A program made the translations under genes and the position numbers. From Paractinoplanes toevensis (GTDB lineage: Bacteria > Actinomycetota > Actinomycetes > Mycobacteriales > Micromonosporaceae), in assembly GCF_018332695.1 (NCBI RefSeq), contig NZ_BOQN01000107.1:1-64000 (forward strand): DNA of 64,000 nt, read 5' to 3'. The notes under the pieces are model-generated. The model was not told the DNA's origin and did no database searches. It saw nothing but the letters and a program-made list of their open reading frames with translations. Shown here piece by piece: positions 26,403 to 35,409 of this stretch (the first letter of the stretch is position 1; every line of letters begins with the position of its first letter).

Positions 26403-27347
26403 CTAGATCGGGAAGCGGCCCCGGCGCCACTGCCAGTGGCGGCCGGCCGCCAGGTGGTCGATCACCGCGCGCTGCAGGACCGTACGGCGTGGCAGCCGGT
26501 CGAGTGGCGTGGTCAGGGTGCGGAACACGAAACGCAGCACCTCGACGTCGGCGTCGGGACCGTCCGACGGGTCGTACGGCTCGAGCTCGAACCTGCGCTG
26601 GAACCGGACGATGTTGGAGTCCCCGGGCAGGTACTCCGCCAGTTGCGGGTCGAGCAGCCACGAACCGCAGGAGAACGCGGTGTACGGCTCGTCCGGGAAG
26701 TTGCTCGGGAAGAACGCCCGGGCCTCGTCCAGCGACGCGTCCACCGCCTCCGGGGTCAGCGGGCCCGCGTCGGGAATGTGCAGGTCGATGGCGGTGCCGC
26801 CGCGCTGGTGCTGCAACCGGCCCAGCTCGTAGATGCCGCCGCGGGCGTGCAGCGTCAGCCAGGCCTGCATGACCGGCCAGCCCTCGCCGTGCATCCGCCG
26901 GTCGACCGCGAGGTTGCGGCCCAGGTCGGCGAGGGTCGCCCAGGACACGGCGCCGGGGACGCCGTGGTCGCCGTGATACCGCCGGACTACATCGACCAGC
27001 GCCAGGTACCCGTACGCGTAAAGGTGTTGCCAGGCGGGGCCGCGCTCGCGCGGCAGTTCCGGGCCGGGCGCCAGCCATTCGTGGCCGCCGAGATCGGCGC
27101 GGACCAGCGCGATCGAACGGTCGAGCAGCCAGCGCAGCTCCGGAGTCCACAACGGGGAGCCGGGGTCGGGCCAGCCCGCCATGATCTCGGCGGCATCGTC
27201 CGGGCGGACGGCGAGCCGGTCGAGGAGCGCGGGCGCGTCGGCCTTGGCCGGCAACGGAACCGACGGCCGGTCGCCGGCGAGGTGGGCAACCCGTTCGACG
27301 TCCTCGACAGAAACCCCGAGCCGGGCGGCGGTGTCATCCAGATCCAC
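26403..27347 (-). CDS. GNAT-like acyltransferase (NAT_N / GNAT_C type)
   Basis: 314 aa, soluble. The C-terminal half has the run of the GNAT-like C-terminal domain: LQHQRGGTAIDLHIPD, LTPEAVDASLDEARAFFPSN, then FSCGSWLLDPQLAEYLPG and NIVRFQRRF. The N-terminal half matches the helical region found before it in actinobacterial acyltransferase-domain proteins. The acyl acceptor is unknown. It follows the relics at 27357 by only ten bases on the same strand. Adjacent genes give no pathway. Confidence 0.78.
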   Translation of the reverse strand: MDLDDTAARLGVSVEDVERVAHLAGDRPSVPLPAKADAPALLDRLAVRPDDAAEIMAGWPDPGSPLWTPELRWLLDRSIALVRADLGGHEWLAPGPELPRERGPAWQHLYAYGYLALVDVVRRYHGDHGVPGAVSWATLADLGRNLAVDRRMHGEGWPVMQAWLTLHARGGIYELGRLQHQRGGTAIDLHIPDAGPLTPEAVDASLDEARAFFPSNFPDEPYTAFSCGSWLLDPQLAEYLPGDSNIVRFQRRFELEPYDPSDGPDADVEVLRFVFRTLTTPLDRLPRRTVLQRAVIDHLAAGRHWQWRRGRFPI

Positions 27348-27356
27348 GAGGCGACC

Positions 27357-27566
27357 CTACGCGGTCACCTTGGTCAATGCCTCGGAGATCTGCCAGACGC
27401 GAGCGGCGTCCTGCGCAGCCGCGAGTACAGCTTCTGCTCCGCGGGCGGCCCGGCCAGGTGCCCGAGGCCGCCCGGCCCGCGCAGTGTCCGCCGTCGCCGC
27501 GTAGAGGGCGGCCAGACCCGCGGTCTCGGCGGTCCCGAACAGCATCCCGCGCGCCGACATCGCCCC
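27357..27566 (-). pseudogene. Short-chain dehydrogenase, C-terminal remnant
   Basis: The last 70 codons of a minus-strand frame read as the tail of an atypical SDR: MLFGTAETAGLAALYAATAD, then AAQDAARVWQISEALTKVTA before the stop, matching the G-A-L-P-T-L-Y-A-A-T and L-W-x-x-S-E-x-L-T patterns of that group. Upstream of about 27566 the coding character is lost, so the Rossmann N-terminus and YxxxK site are missing. See the companion XRE remnant on the other strand. Confidence 0.62.
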
Positions 27567-27587
27567 GATGAATCGCCGGGCCGCGCG

Positions 27588-27948
27588 GAGATCGTCACCG
27601 AACTCGGCGAGACGCTGCGGCAGAACGCGCTCAGCGTCGCGCTCACCGGCGACCTGACCACGTTCCGCGGCCCGGCCCGCAGCGGCCCCGGTTCCCGCGC
27701 GGCCCGGCTCGCCGAAATGCTGCTCGCCCGCAGCGACGAGTTCCGGGCGCTGTGGGAGGAGCACGAGGGTCGGCATCCAGCCGGACGACGTCAAACGCTT
27801 CGACCACGCCGAGCTGGGCCGGCCGGAGCTGAACTGCCAGTCCCCGATCGACCCGGGCCAGTCGCCCTACCTGCACGTCTACACCGCCGTGCCGGGCAGC
27901 GAGAGCTACGAGAAACTACAGCTCCTGGCGGTCGTCGGCGCCGGATAG
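27588..27948 (+). pseudogene. XRE-family (MmyB-like ligand domain) regulator, C-terminal remnant
   Basis: The plus strand reads ELGETLRQNALSVALTGDL, then MLLARSDEFRALWEEHE; after one extra base near 27766 the next frame continues IQPDDVKRFDHAELG, YLHVYTAVPGSESYEK and LQLLAVVGAG to TAG. This is the C-terminal end of the ligand-binding domain of MmyB-like XRE regulators. The HTH is missing and a frameshift splits what remains. The 3' end overlaps the tail of the acyl-CoA ligase gene on the opposite strand. Confidence 0.7.
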
Positions 27949-29529
27949 CGGCCCGGTGGGCAGCTCCCGCCGCACCACCTTGCCGGTGGCGTTGCGCGGC
28001 AGCGCGTCCAGGAAGACCACGTCGCGCGGCACCTTGTAACGGGCCAGGCTCGACTTCACGTAGTCCTTGATCGCCTGGGGATCGCGGGCCGACGAGTCGG
28101 TGGGCACCACGAAGGCGCGCAGCCGCTTGCCGAACTCCGGGTCGTCCACGCCGATCACCGCGGCCTCGACCACGTCGTCGCGCTCGGCCAGCAGGTTCTC
28201 CACCTCCACGGGGTAGACGTTCTCGCCGCCGGAGATGACCATGTCGTCGTCCCGGCCGTCGATGAACAGCAGTCCCTCGGCGTCGAAGTGGCCCTGGTCG
28301 CCGGTGGCCATGTGGCCGTCGATGACCTGCTTGTGCTGACCGTCGGTGTAGCCCTCGAACGGGATGCCGGTGCGCACGAACACCCGCCCGTGCACCTCGG
28401 GTTCGGTGATCCGGCGGTCGTTCGCGTCGTAGAGGGCGACGTGCACGGTGACCGGCGGTCGGCCGACCGTCCCGGGTGCCCGGCGCGCCTCGGCCGGCTG
28501 GGCCACCGACGCGACGGCGACCTCGGTGGACCCGTACACGTTGTAGATCACGTCACCGAACACGTCGTGGAACCGGCTGGTCAGCTCGGGGGCCAGGGCC
28601 GACCCGGCGACGAACACGGCCTTCAGCGACGACGTGTCGTACTTGCTGATGATCTCCGGGCCGAGGGCGAGAATGCGGGTGAGCATGGTGGGCACCGCGA
28701 CCAGCATCTGCGCCCGGTGCTCGGCGATGGCCCGGACGATGCTCTCGGCGTCGAGACGGCGCAGCAGCACGGCATGGTTGCCCAGCGACAGCCCCACGGT
28801 CCAGGCGCCGAAGCCGGTGCTGTGGAACAGCGGCGACGCGAACACCGCCGCGCCCTGCCGCGGGAACGGGATCCGGTCCGCGATCAGGGCGCTGGCCAGC
28901 GGCGACACCTTGGTGCGCGGAGCGCCCTTGGGCAGCCCGGTGGTGCCGCTGGTGAGGATGATGAAACCGCCCGGCCGGTCGGGCAGCGGCAGCGGCGTGA
29001 CCGGGTGCGCCGCGATCAGCTCGTCGATGTGCGTGCCGGCGCCGGAACCCCAGGTCAGGTAGCGGGGGATGTCGTCCGGCAGGCCGCCGGCCAGGTCGGC
29101 GAACTCGCTGTCGTACAGCACCGCCCGGACGTTCTCCCGGGCCACCACCTCGGCGAACTGCTGCTTGGCGAGGCCGGTGTTCATCAGCGCGAGGCGCAGG
29201 GTGGCCCGGGCGGTGCCGCTGATCGCCAGCAGCAGGCCGCGGTGGTCCCGGGCCAGCACCCCGACCACCGCCCGGTCCGGCAGGCCGAGCCCCTTGAGCG
29301 CGTGGGCCAGGGCGTTGGACTGTTCGTCGAGCTCTCGGTAGGTCAGGGTGCCGCGCTCATCGGTCACCGCCGGCAGGTCCGGATGCTCGGCGGCCGCCTT
29401 CATGATCAGGGCGGCCTGCGGCCCGAGCCGGGCGTTGTTGACGGCCGCCCGGAGCAGCCGGCGCGGACGCAACAGATTGACGATGCCGATCTGGTGCATC
29501 CGCAGGACGGCGTGCAAATGCTCGATCAT
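27916..29529 (-). CDS. AMP-forming acyl-CoA synthetase (FadD-like)
   Basis: 537 aa. ANL superfamily motifs in order: the ATP loop ILTSGTTGLPKGAPR (about residues 195-209), NVYGSTEVAVAS (A5), the ATGDQGHFDAEGLLFIDGRDDD hinge region (A7/A8) and the A10 Lys in LPRNATGKVVRREL. The hydrophobic/basic N-terminus (about 35 residues before the ligase fold) is like that of FadD2/FadD12-type long-chain enzymes in actinobacteria. It activates a fatty or aromatic acid to the CoA ester at the membrane face. It stands alone. Confidence 0.94.
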   Translation of the reverse strand: MIEHLHAVLRMHQIGIVNLLRPRRLLRAAVNNARLGPQAALIMKAAAEHPDLPAVTDERGTLTYRELDEQSNALAHALKGLGLPDRAVVGVLARDHRGLLLAISGTARATLRLALMNTGLAKQQFAEVVARENVRAVLYDSEFADLAGGLPDDIPRYLTWGSGAGTHIDELIAAHPVTPLPLPDRPGGFIILTSGTTGLPKGAPRTKVSPLASALIADRIPFPRQGAAVFASPLFHSTGFGAWTVGLSLGNHAVLLRRLDAESIVRAIAEHRAQMLVAVPTMLTRILALGPEIISKYDTSSLKAVFVAGSALAPELTSRFHDVFGDVIYNVYGSTEVAVASVAQPAEARRAPGTVGRPPVTVHVALYDANDRRITEPEVHGRVFVRTGIPFEGYTDGQHKQVIDGHMATGDQGHFDAEGLLFIDGRDDDMVISGGENVYPVEVENLLAERDDVVEAAVIGVDDPEFGKRLRAFVVPTDSSARDPQAIKDYVKSSLARYKVPRDVVFLDALPRNATGKVVRRELPTGPLSGADDRQEL

Positions 29530-29611
29530 GTCGGAGCCCTTGCTCGAGGGGCGGCGCGGTCTGGCGTGACCGTAGAGGAGTGAGCTGGGTCACGGCAAGG
29601 GAGCGCGAGCG

Positions 29612-30619
29612 TCAAAGCCGGGCCGCGGCAACCGATCCACGGTAGGCGGCCACGGCGGCCGGGACCTGATCGAGGCTCTGGTCGCTGCCGTTGCGGTCGT
29701 GGCCGGCCCACCACTTCATGAAGCGGGCCGCCGGGACGCCCTGGTAGGCGGGGCCGATGCCGGCCGGCTTGCTCGCGGCCGCGGTCATCGCCCGGACCCA
29801 GGCGACGAATTTCGCGCCGTCCGGGTCCCAGGCCTTCTCGGCACCGGGGCCGACGCCGTCCTGCACCGTGCTGCCGATCTCACCGATCGCCCACGGCCGG
29901 CCGGTTTCCCGCCAGACGTCACGCGGGTAGCGGAAGAACTCGTCCGGGGTCGCGTACCGGCCGAGCGCGGTCGGCATGCCCGGGAACGCGTAGGTGTCCC
30001 AGGAGACGACGTCGGCGGGGTCGTTCTTCTTCTCGACGAAGGCGCGCCAGTCCCCGCCCAGCTTGGCCGCGTTGTAGTGCTGCCAGTACCACATCAGGTT
30101 CTTCTCGAGCGTGATCAGGGAGCGCGCCCGATGCGCCTGGATGATCCGGCGGTAGGAGCGGTAGATGTCGAGATAGACGGCCGGATCGGCGCGGGCGTCC
30201 CGGTGCTTGAACCAGTTGTCCTGCACCTCGTGGAAGTAGATGAGCGACAGGCGTACGCGGTGGTCCCGGGCCCAGTCCAGCAGCGCGGGAAGCCGGGCCT
30301 CGTCGCGGGTCTTGTGCGACAGGGTGATGGCTTCGTCCGGGTGCGTCGCGGCCGCCCAGGTCAGCAGGGTTCCCGGCATCGTGCCGTCACCGGGCAACGG
30401 CAGGCGGCCGGCGCTGAACAGCCGAATGCCGATCGGGCCGCCGTAGCGGGTCCGCTGTTCCTCGTACAGCGCTTGGTACGTCGCGGCGTCGTCCTTCGCC
30501 CGTCCCTGGGTCGTGGCGATCACCCCGAACCGGGTGGCCGGCTCCGCCGCCGCGGCCTGCGCCGGCACCGCACCGACTCCCGCGACCAGCACCGTCGCCA
30601 CCATCCAACTTCGTCGCAC
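29612..30619 (-). CDS. Secreted GH26-like glycoside hydrolase
   Basis: 335 aa. Sec signal peptide at 1-25 (MRRSWMVATVLVAGVGAVPAQA). The fold reads as a TIM barrel of clan GH-A: Glu131 in YFHEVQDNW is the expected acid/base and Glu247 in AIGEIGS the nucleophile. The overall spacing resembles GH26 beta-mannanase-like proteins but without a clear mannan-binding signature, so the substrate is open. Minus strand, downstream of an acyltransferase-3 gene by 83 bp. A second GH26-like gene lies at 51063. Confidence 0.82.
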   Translation of the reverse strand: MRRSWMVATVLVAGVGAVPAQAAAAEPATRFGVIATTQGRAKDDAATYQALYEEQRTRYGGPIGIRLFSAGRLPLPGDGTMPGTLLTWAAATHPDEAITLSHKTRDEARLPALLDWARDHRVRLSLIYFHEVQDNWFKHRDARADPAVYLDIYRSYRRIIQAHRARSLITLEKNLMWYWQHYNAAKLGGDWRAFVEKKNDPADVVSWDTYAFPGMPTALGRYATPDEFFRYPRDVWRETGRPWAIGEIGSTVQDGVGPGAEKAWDPDGAKFVAWVRAMTAAASKPAGIGPAYQGVPAARFMKWWAGHDRNGSDQSLDQVPAAVAAYRGSVAAARL

Positions 30620-30702
30620 AGCAGTCCCCCGTCAGGCGAAATGTCCGTTTCGCTGCCGAAGGTACGCGCCGCCGGAGCCGGCGGCGGTTCATTCGTCCAA
30701 CA

Positions 30703-31848
30703 TCAACTGGACGTGCTCACCGGGGCCGGCTCGGCGACCGGCGGTGCGGCCTCCACCGGCACGATCGCCTTCCGGAGTCCGGCCCACGAGCGGTAGCGCT
30801 GGAACGGGAACTCGAACACCCTCGCGAAGAACCACGCGCCGGCCAATGACAGCCCACCGCCGAGCACGGTCGTGACCGCGAACGCGGCGGTCCCGTGGCC
30901 GAGCCGCGGCGCGACCAGTTTCAGGCTGATCGCGACCACGATCGGCACGTGGATCAGGTAGAGGCTGTAGGAGAACGAGCCCAGCCGCTCCAGCGGCCGC
31001 GAGTCGAGCAGCCGGATCAGCACGGCGGGCCGGCCGCTCACGATCGCCAGCAGGAACATCGTCATGGCCGGGGCGATCGCCATGTCGACCCAGTAGTAGT
31101 GGCCGACCATCCAGCGCGAGCCCTGCTGCAGCACCAGGACGCCGACCGGCACCGCGGCCAGCACCGACAGCCACACCCAGGGCAACCGGCGCCACCGGTC
31201 ACCGGACGCGACCACGCCGGCCGCCACCACCCCGGCCGCGAAGACCGGCAGGAGATGCGGGGTCAGCCAGTTGTCGCCGGCCGGCGGTGACCCGTCGAAG
31301 ACCACGAACCCGATCACCACCACCGGAATGGTGACGGCCGCGAGCATCGCCGCCGGGCCGATCCGCCGGCACAACACCAGCAACAGCGGGAGTACGCCGT
31401 ACAGCAGAACCTCGACGCTGATGGACCAGAAGGCGCCGTTCGGGGTGGGCGCCCCGATCAGGTCCTGGAGCAGCAGGGTGTAGACCACCACCGATTCGCC
31501 GGTCGGCTCCGGATTGTGCGGCTGGCGCACCACGGTCCACGCGATGACCAGGCTGAACGCCAGCGCCGCCCAGTAGGCCGGGAGGATCCGCCAGGCCCGC
31601 CGCCGGAAGTAGAGGCCGAGGCCGCCCAGGTGCCAGCCGTTGCGGGCCGCCGACATGGCCAGCGAGAACCCCGACAGGACCAGGAACAACACCACGGCGA
31701 GCCGGCCGAACCCGAGCCAGCTCAGCCAGTCCGGGCCGCGATAACGAGGAAAACCCCGGAAGGTGTACGCCCAGCAGTGGAACAAAAGCACATACAGGGC
31801 ACAGAGGCCGCGCAGGCCGTCCAGCCCGGCCACCCGTTTGCCGCTCAC
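30703..31848 (-). CDS. Acyltransferase-3 (OafA/YrhL-type) membrane protein
   Basis: 381 aa from GTG 31848; a TTG at 31875 is possible but has no ribosome site. The family start is plain: VAGLDGLRGLCALYVLLFHCW, containing the catalytic His of AT3 proteins. About ten membrane helices follow, with FWSISVEVLLYGVLPLLLVL and RLLDSRPLERLGSFSYSLYLIH conserved. It moves acyl groups (often acetyl) onto surface glycans, lipids or antibiotics. Divergent from the MFS gene and followed by the secreted GH26-like gene, so a cell-envelope glycan is a plausible acceptor. Confidence 0.93.
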   Translation of the reverse strand: MSGKRVAGLDGLRGLCALYVLLFHCWAYTFRGFPRYRGPDWLSWLGFGRLAVVLFLVLSGFSLAMSAARNGWHLGGLGLYFRRRAWRILPAYWAALAFSLVIAWTVVRQPHNPEPTGESVVVYTLLLQDLIGAPTPNGAFWSISVEVLLYGVLPLLLVLCRRIGPAAMLAAVTIPVVVIGFVVFDGSPPAGDNWLTPHLLPVFAAGVVAAGVVASGDRWRRLPWVWLSVLAAVPVGVLVLQQGSRWMVGHYYWVDMAIAPAMTMFLLAIVSGRPAVLIRLLDSRPLERLGSFSYSLYLIHVPIVVAISLKLVAPRLGHGTAAFAVTTVLGGGLSLAGAWFFARVFEFPFQRYRSWAGLRKAIVPVEAAPPVAEPAPVSTSS

Positions 31849-31933
31849 TTCACAGATCACGCACAGCAGGCGCAAAAGGTTCGATCGGTTTTAATCGGTG
31901 TCGCCGAGGAGGCCGGACCGGTACGAAGGTCAC

Positions 31934-33097
31934 GTGCCCCTCCTCGCGCTGTCCTCCGCCGTTCTGCTGCTCGGCATCGCGGACGCGATGGTCAACTCCT
32001 ACATCGTCCTGTTCGCCGCGGACGTGGTCGGCCTGACGCCGTTCCAGATCGGCGTGTGGGCCTCGGTGTCGGCCGTCGGCGGGATCGGGATCAGCTGGTG
32101 GCTGGGCCGGTTGTTCGACCGCCGGCCCGCGCGGGCGTACGCGATCGTCGTGACCCTCCTGGCTTCCGCGGGCTATCTGCTGCTCCCCCGGATCTCGAGT
32201 TTCCCGGTGCTGCTGCTGATGGCGGCGACGGTGCTCGGAGCGGTCGGCGCGGCCTTCCCGCAGTTGTTCACCCTGGCCCGTTCGGTGCTCGGCGAGGGCA
32301 CCGCCGGCCGGCGTTCCGCACCGCTGCTGCGCTCGGCCTGGTCGCTGGCCTGGGCGGTCGGGCCGTTGCTGGGCGCGCTCGTGCTGTCCCGGGGCGGCTA
32401 TTCCTGGCTGATGTGGACGGCCGCCGGGGTGTTCCTGGTTTCCGCGCTGACCGTCCTGGTCGTGCCGCGGCCCGGTCCGGTCGAGGTGGCGAGCGCATCC
32501 CCGGGCCGCACCCCGGTCCTGCTCACGGCGAGCGTCACCCTCTTCTTCACGGCGATGTTCGCGGGCGGCCTGGCGCTCCCGCTGTTCGTCACGCGCGGCC
32601 TGCACCAATCGGCGGCGTCGGTCGGCGTGCTCTTCAGCGTCTGCGCGGCGGTCGAGGTGGTGGCCACCCTCGGGCTGGCCGTCGTCCCGGCCACGGTCAG
32701 CCAGCGGGCCGTGATCCTCGGCGGCTTCGGCTCGTTCGTCTGCTACTACACCCTGACGGTGGTGTCCTCGGGCATGGCGATGCTCGTGATCGGGCAGGCC
32801 TTCCGCGGCGTGGGAATCGCGATCGTCGGGGCCGCCGGCATCCGCTACTTCCAGGACCTCCTGGCCCCGGCGACCGGCCGCGCCACCACGCTGTTCGCCA
32901 ACGCGTCCACGGCCGGCCTACTGGTCTCCGGCGTCCTTTCCGGGCTCGCGGTGGAACACTTCGGCTTCCGCACGACGCTGATCCTCTGCGGCGCGGCGGC
33001 GGCGCTGGGCGGGCTCGCGTTCACCCTGGGCTCCCGGCCGCACCTGACTCAGCGCGGCGAACTACAGACCGTGCGGCCGTCCGGGCCGAGGGCGTAG
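31934..33097 (+). CDS. MFS transporter, sugar efflux (SET) type
   Basis: 387 aa from GTG 31934 with GAAGG six bases upstream; a GTG at 31898 is also in frame. Twelve hydrophobic helices. The first has LLLGIADAMVNSYIVLFAADV and is followed by LTPFQIGVWASVSAVGGIGISWWLGRLFDRRP, the SetA/SetB-like loop 2-3 signature. The family exports glucosides, lactose analogues or other small molecules by proton antiport. It is divergent from the acyltransferase. Substrate unknown. Confidence 0.92.
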   Translation: MPLLALSSAVLLLGIADAMVNSYIVLFAADVVGLTPFQIGVWASVSAVGGIGISWWLGRLFDRRPARAYAIVVTLLASAGYLLLPRISSFPVLLLMAATVLGAVGAAFPQLFTLARSVLGEGTAGRRSAPLLRSAWSLAWAVGPLLGALVLSRGGYSWLMWTAAGVFLVSALTVLVVPRPGPVEVASASPGRTPVLLTASVTLFFTAMFAGGLALPLFVTRGLHQSAASVGVLFSVCAAVEVVATLGLAVVPATVSQRAVILGGFGSFVCYYTLTVVSSGMAMLVIGQAFRGVGIAIVGAAGIRYFQDLLAPATGRATTLFANASTAGLLVSGVLSGLAVEHFGFRTTLILCGAAAALGGLAFTLGSRPHLTQRGELQTVRPSGPRA

Positions 33098-33119
33098 CCG
33101 GCGAAACGGGCCGCCGGCT
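33096..33119. terminator. Weak hairpin between convergent genes
   Basis: AGCCGGC and GCCGGCT form a 7-bp stem around a 10-base loop, directly after the MFS stop and seven bases before the stop of the convergent gene. No U-tract, so only a possible bidirectional terminator. Confidence 0.35.
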
Positions 33120-33125
33120 GGACGG

Positions 33126-33830
33126 TCAGGCCTCCATCAACCCGGTCAGGTTCTGCAGGCTGCTGATTAAGGCGCCGGTGTATCCGAAGATCCGCCCGCA
33201 CCACTTCGCGACGGCCGAGATGATCTGCGCGGTGACGACCGGGATGGTGACGATCGCGAGCGCCTCGGCGGCCCACACGATCACCCGCGCCACCAGGTCA
33301 CAGATCAGATCGCGGACGATGTCCCGGGTGAACTGGACCAGGTTGCCCGCCGCCTGGGTGGCCGCCGACATGGTGCCGGCCAGCACCGCGAGGCCACCGA
33401 GGCCGTCCACATTGTTGGTCATCATCGACCGGTACGAGTCGGCGGCGCCGCCGCCCCAATCGGGCAGATCGGCGGCGAGGCTGGACCGGAGGTCTTCGGC
33501 CATGGTCTGGAGGGCACCGGCCATGTTGGCCCAGGTCTGAGCGTGCGCGGTGACCTTGTCGGGGATGCCGGCCAGCTTGTCGAGCATGTCACGTAGCGGC
33601 TCGAAATGCTCCATCACCCAGCCCAGCCCATTGGCCAGCAGTGCGCTGAACGGGTCGATGACGGTGGCCGCGGCGTCGCCCACGAACGACCCGCCGGCCA
33701 GCATGCCGTCGACCCAGCTGCCACCCTGCACCGACTGCTGGAGACCCTGGAAGCCGTCGGCGAGCGAGCTACCGGTGTACGCGGTCCGGGTGGTCGTCGA
33801 CGTAGCCACCAGGGAGGAGTTGGACGCCAT
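33126..33830 (-). CDS. WXG100-like type VII secretion target protein
   Basis: 234 aa from ATG 33830. A Ser/Thr-rich start is followed by a helical region resembling PPE/WXG-like ESX substrates: LRDMLDKLAGIPDKVTAHAQTW and a DLPDWGGGAADSYRSM turn, with Trp-Gly and the G-x-x-A-x-x-Y pattern between long helices. The C-terminal 75 residues contain two hydrophobic stretches (about 160-215). Last gene of a minus-strand run with the EspC-like and YbaB genes, each only a few bases apart, as seen in type VII loci of Actinoplanes-like genomes. Exported by or acting with a T7SS by inference. Confidence 0.75.
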   Translation of the reverse strand: MASNSSLVATSTTTRTAYTGSSLADGFQGLQQSVQGGSWVDGMLAGGSFVGDAAATVIDPFSALLANGLGWVMEHFEPLRDMLDKLAGIPDKVTAHAQTWANMAGALQTMAEDLRSSLAADLPDWGGGAADSYRSMMTNNVDGLGGLAVLAGTMSAATQAAGNLVQFTRDIVRDLICDLVARVIVWAAEALAIVTIPVVTAQIISAVAKWCGRIFGYTGALISSLQNLTGLMEA

Positions 33831-33832
33831 GG

Positions 33833-34147
33833 TCAGTCCAGCCCGCCGGCTGCCCGGATCGTGCTCTGTGCGTTGGCGTCGGCGGCGTCGTAGTCGCGAC
33901 CGGTGGCATCGAGGGCGTCGGCGAGCAGTTGGAGGTTCTCCTCGACGTACGTGTAAAGCTGCTCCTGGCCGTCGTGCCGGCGCTCCAGAATCGCCGAGAT
34001 CCACCCGCACAGCAGGCCGTAGGCGCTGTCGTCCTGTGCGATCGAGCTGCTCGCGCCCTTGATCGCCGCGAGCTGGTCGCGCACCGCGCGCACGTTGGCG
34101 GCGTGCCGGAACAACTGAGACGAGTCGACCTGGAAAGCTTCCGTCAC
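33833..34147 (-). CDS. EspC/DUF2580-like type VII secretion target, small helical protein
   Basis: 104 aa with no signal peptide. Two long helices with a turn around GLLCGWISAILERRH, and a Tyr-x-x-x-x motif near the end (GRDYDAADANAQS), the usual secretion-signal pattern of small ESX-associated proteins. It begins directly after the YbaB-like gene (one base between stop and start) and ends two bases before the WXG-like gene. Likely a heterodimer partner or secretion chaperone for that protein. Confidence 0.78.
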   Translation of the reverse strand: MTEAFQVDSSQLFRHAANVRAVRDQLAAIKGASSSIAQDDSAYGLLCGWISAILERRHDGQEQLYTYVEENLQLLADALDATGRDYDAADANAQSTIRAAGGLD

Positions 34148-34148
34148 C

Positions 34149-34574
34149 TCAGTACCCCTTCTGATCCGGCTCGTCCTCGTCGGCCGGCCGCTCCAGCGCC
34201 TGGCGCATCCGGTCCGCCGTGGTGCGCGCCGACAGCGAGTCCGCCCCCATCGTTTCGACCGCGATGTCGTGCGCCCGGTCGGCGGCCTTGACCCGGGCCT
34301 CGCGCAGCGCGCTCATCACCGCCCGTGCCACCGCCCGCGGCTCGTAACGGTGGATGCGGTCGGTGAGTTCCAGTTCGACCAGCACCCCGGCGGAGTCGAT
34401 GGTGACCTCGGCCAGGCCGTTGTCATCCCGCGCCGTGGCCCGCAGCCGCTCCAGCTGTTCGCTCATGGCCGCGGCTCGCGCCGCCGCCCGGTCGACGTTC
34501 TCCTTCCACGAGCGCAAGTACTCGCGGGATGCGTCCGGATCCAGGAACGCCTGGGTATCGGAAACCTCGGACAT
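34149..34574 (-). CDS. YbaB/EbfC family nucleoid-associated protein
   Basis: 141 aa from ATG 34574 (MSEVSD). A coiled-coil N-terminus (SWKENVDRAAARAAAMSEQL) leads into the YbaB core: GLAEVTIDSAGVLVELEL, then a C-terminal helix region EPRAVARAVMSALREARVK. In actinobacteria, YbaB-like genes of this type are commonly the first gene of WXG100-like pairs. Function may be DNA binding or chaperoning, not settled. Confidence 0.84.
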   Translation of the reverse strand: MSEVSDTQAFLDPDASREYLRSWKENVDRAAARAAAMSEQLERLRATARDDNGLAEVTIDSAGVLVELELTDRIHRYEPRAVARAVMSALREARVKAADRAHDIAVETMGADSLSARTTADRMRQALERPADEDEPDQKGY

Positions 34575-34608
34575 GCGCCGGAGTTTAACAACGACCTGCA
34601 CCGATGGA

Positions 34609-35403
34609 TTACGCCGTGAGAACGACCACCCGGGCGTCGACGTTGACGATGTGCCCGTCGCCGAGGCGGGCCACCGGCTCGACCCAGTGCACGTGCCCGC
34701 AGAGCGTCAGCGCCGGTGCGTGCCGTTCCAGCGCGCTGCGCACCGCGGGCCGCCCGAGCTGCCCGGGCCGGTCCCCGACCGGCCCCTCGTGCAGGAGGAG
34801 CACGTCCGGGGGTGGCGTCGTGACCTTCCCGACGAGAGTCAGGAAATCCTTCTCCGTACGCCGCAGGGCGCGACCGGGATCCCCGACGATCCCCGACACT
34901 CCCGCGACCGTGACACCGCCCAAACCACGACGGTCACCGTCCAGCAGCACGACGTCCGGGCCGAGGTCCGCCACCTGCGCGGCGGTCACCTCGTCGTGGT
35001 TGCCGGCCACCCCGAACACCACCGGGCAACCCGCGGCGGCGAAGGCCAGCCACACGTCGAGGACCGCGCCGGAGGCGCCGCGCCGGTCGGCGCCCGGCGC
35101 CGAGTACAGATCTCCGGTCAGCAGAACACCGACCCGGTCGGCGGGCGGCAGCAGGCCGCTGTCCGCCCATACGCCCAGGTAGTCGGCGAGCGCGATGCCC
35201 AGCAGCACGGGGTCCCCGCCGAGCGGCGAAGGCGCCACCCCCTGCAGGTCCCCGGCGGCGAGCAGGACGTCGCAGCCGGCCGGGAGCTTGTCGACCGGCA
35301 GCCGCTCGACGCCGAGCTGGACGTTCTGCGGGACACCGCCGGGACCGGCCGCCCGGTACGGAATCGTCGCCAGTCGCTCCGGCCGCGTGCCGATCAGCCG
35401 CAT
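34609..35403 (-). CDS. Metallophosphoesterase, calcineurin-like
   Basis: 264 aa, no signal peptide. Metal-site motifs are GDLQG and GDLYS, GNHDE (GNHD/E box), LLHEGPVG and GHVHW (terminal GHxH). The order and spacing match class III phosphodiesterase-like enzymes. Substrate not evident. It lies seven bases after the probable immunity gene and 34 bp before the YbaB gene, all minus strand, so it is part of the toxin/type VII run. Confidence 0.85.
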   Translation of the reverse strand: MRLIGTRPERLATIPYRAAGPGGVPQNVQLGVERLPVDKLPAGCDVLLAAGDLQGVAPSPLGGDPVLLGIALADYLGVWADSGLLPPADRVGVLLTGDLYSAPGADRRGASGAVLDVWLAFAAAGCPVVFGVAGNHDEVTAAQVADLGPDVVLLDGDRRGLGGVTVAGVSGIVGDPGRALRRTEKDFLTLVGKVTTPPPDVLLLHEGPVGDRPGQLGRPAVRSALERHAPALTLCGHVHWVEPVARLGDGHIVNVDARVVVLTA

Positions 35404-35409
35404 CGGCCG

